Positions 63,731-64,000 of a DNA stretch of 64,000 nucleotides are shown here, piece after piece. Under the pieces are notes generated by a model, which was given only the letters and a program-made list of their open reading frames with translations, searched no databases and was not told the origin of the DNA. This stretch comes from Bacteroidia bacterium (GTDB lineage Bacteria; Bacteroidota; Bacteroidia; UKL13-3). Positions within the stretch are counted from its first letter, which is position 1, and every line of letters starts with the position of its first letter. Both the position numbers and the translations under genes were made by a program. The stretch is from assembly GCA_023151275.1 (NCBI GenBank), contig JAKLJI010000001.1, forward strand, positions 63,813 to 127,812, read 5' to 3'.

Positions 63731-64000
63731 CCTTTTCCTTTCTATTTTGGTTAGGATTGTTTGGACGCGGTCCACGGTTTTTATTTCTGAAATTAGGTTT
63801 CCGATTTCCACCCTCACGGTTTTGTTGCGGATTGGTGTTCGGATTAGGCTCGGTTGAAGCGGGTTTATTTTGATTTTGAGGACGATTCTGTTGCTCCAAA
63901 CCGGGCTGAGAATCGCGTTTAATTGCGTTGGGATTGGGTTGATTTGGACGCTGATTTTGCTCGCGCTTCTCACGGTTATTTGGACCATTCTGAGGACGGA
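63714..64000 (-). CDS. C-terminal low-complexity tail of a probable RicT/PSP1-domain protein (cut by window edge)
   Basis: The frame is open from the right edge to a stop at 63714, giving 95 residues rich in Asn, Pro, Gln, Arg and Lys (for example NPNTNPQQNREGGNRKPNFR). No folded domain is visible in the part seen. In Bacteroidota the gene before gldH is usually a PSP1-domain (RicT/YaaT-like) protein with such a tail, so that is the likely identity, from gene order rather than from motifs. It overlaps the gldH start by 17 bases. Confidence 0.6.
   Translation of the reverse strand, partial: RPQNGPNNREKREQNQRPNQPNPNAIKRDSQPGLEQQNRPQNQNKPASTEPNPNTNPQQNREGGNRKPNFRNKNRGPRPNNPNQNRKEKDGGQE

Overview
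This window is a chromosome segment of a Bacteroidota (Bacteroidetes) bacterium. The evidence is direct. Seven secreted proteins end in type IX secretion (T9SS) sorting domains, four of the gliding-motility CHU_C kind (type B) and three of the Por-secretion kind (type A). The gliding lipoprotein gene gldH lies beside the tail of a ricT-like gene. Several genes are preceded by the Bacteroidota promoter box TAnnTTTG, and Shine-Dalgarno sites are essentially absent. Base composition is moderate, roughly 40-45% GC by eye. I cannot place it below phylum level with confidence. No phage, insertion sequence, CRISPR array or rRNA was seen, and there is one tRNA.

Layout. 1-9184 (minus): thiL (cut by the window edge), a small lipoprotein, then an operon of ECF sigma factor, a membrane protein with an anti-sigma-like N-terminus and a CHU_C C-terminus, and a 2,042-residue PKD protein exported by T9SS. 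9326-12109 (plus): a second CHU_C surface protein. 12162-23902 (minus): housekeeping genes and envelope functions, namely sucD, a TPR hybrid histidine kinase, an AhpD-like protein, an alkyltransferase-like protein, an M28 peptidase/glutaminyl cyclase lipoprotein, cysS, a deacetylase-like protein, a flippase, pth, rplY and prs, followed by tRNA-Gln. 24200-42554 (plus): the accessory core. It has a glycosyltransferase-like gene, two type A T9SS proteins, a tightly overlapping six-gene glycan cassette (three FkbM-type methyltransferases, one other methyltransferase, two glycosyltransferases), and two large CHU_C proteins built from a shared repeat. 42598-42790 is a GC-rich, strongly self-complementary intergenic tract unlike its surroundings. 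42925-64000: fumC, a LysE-type exporter, a radical SAM/SPASM protein, radA, murQ with a lysine-rich tail, a ctpA-like protease, trmB, a Kef-type antiporter, a universal stress protein, a fused E1 alpha-beta 2-oxo acid dehydrogenase, a type A secreted protein, purL, a GluQ-RS-like gene, tatC, rpiB, meaB, an FMN reductase, gldH and the ricT tail.

How the parts fit. The surface programme dominates. T9SS cargo, a glycan-modifying cassette placed between cargo genes, a Wzx-like flippase, and a sigma/anti-sigma pair joined to a giant cargo gene together suggest regulated display of large, probably glycosylated adhesins on a gliding cell. The most interesting candidates for new biology are the sigma factor / CHU_C-bearing anti-sigma / giant cargo operon (1556-9184), the six-gene glycan cassette between cargo genes (30295-35347), and the structured GC-rich element (42598-42790). 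All three functional readings are inference from sequence and context.
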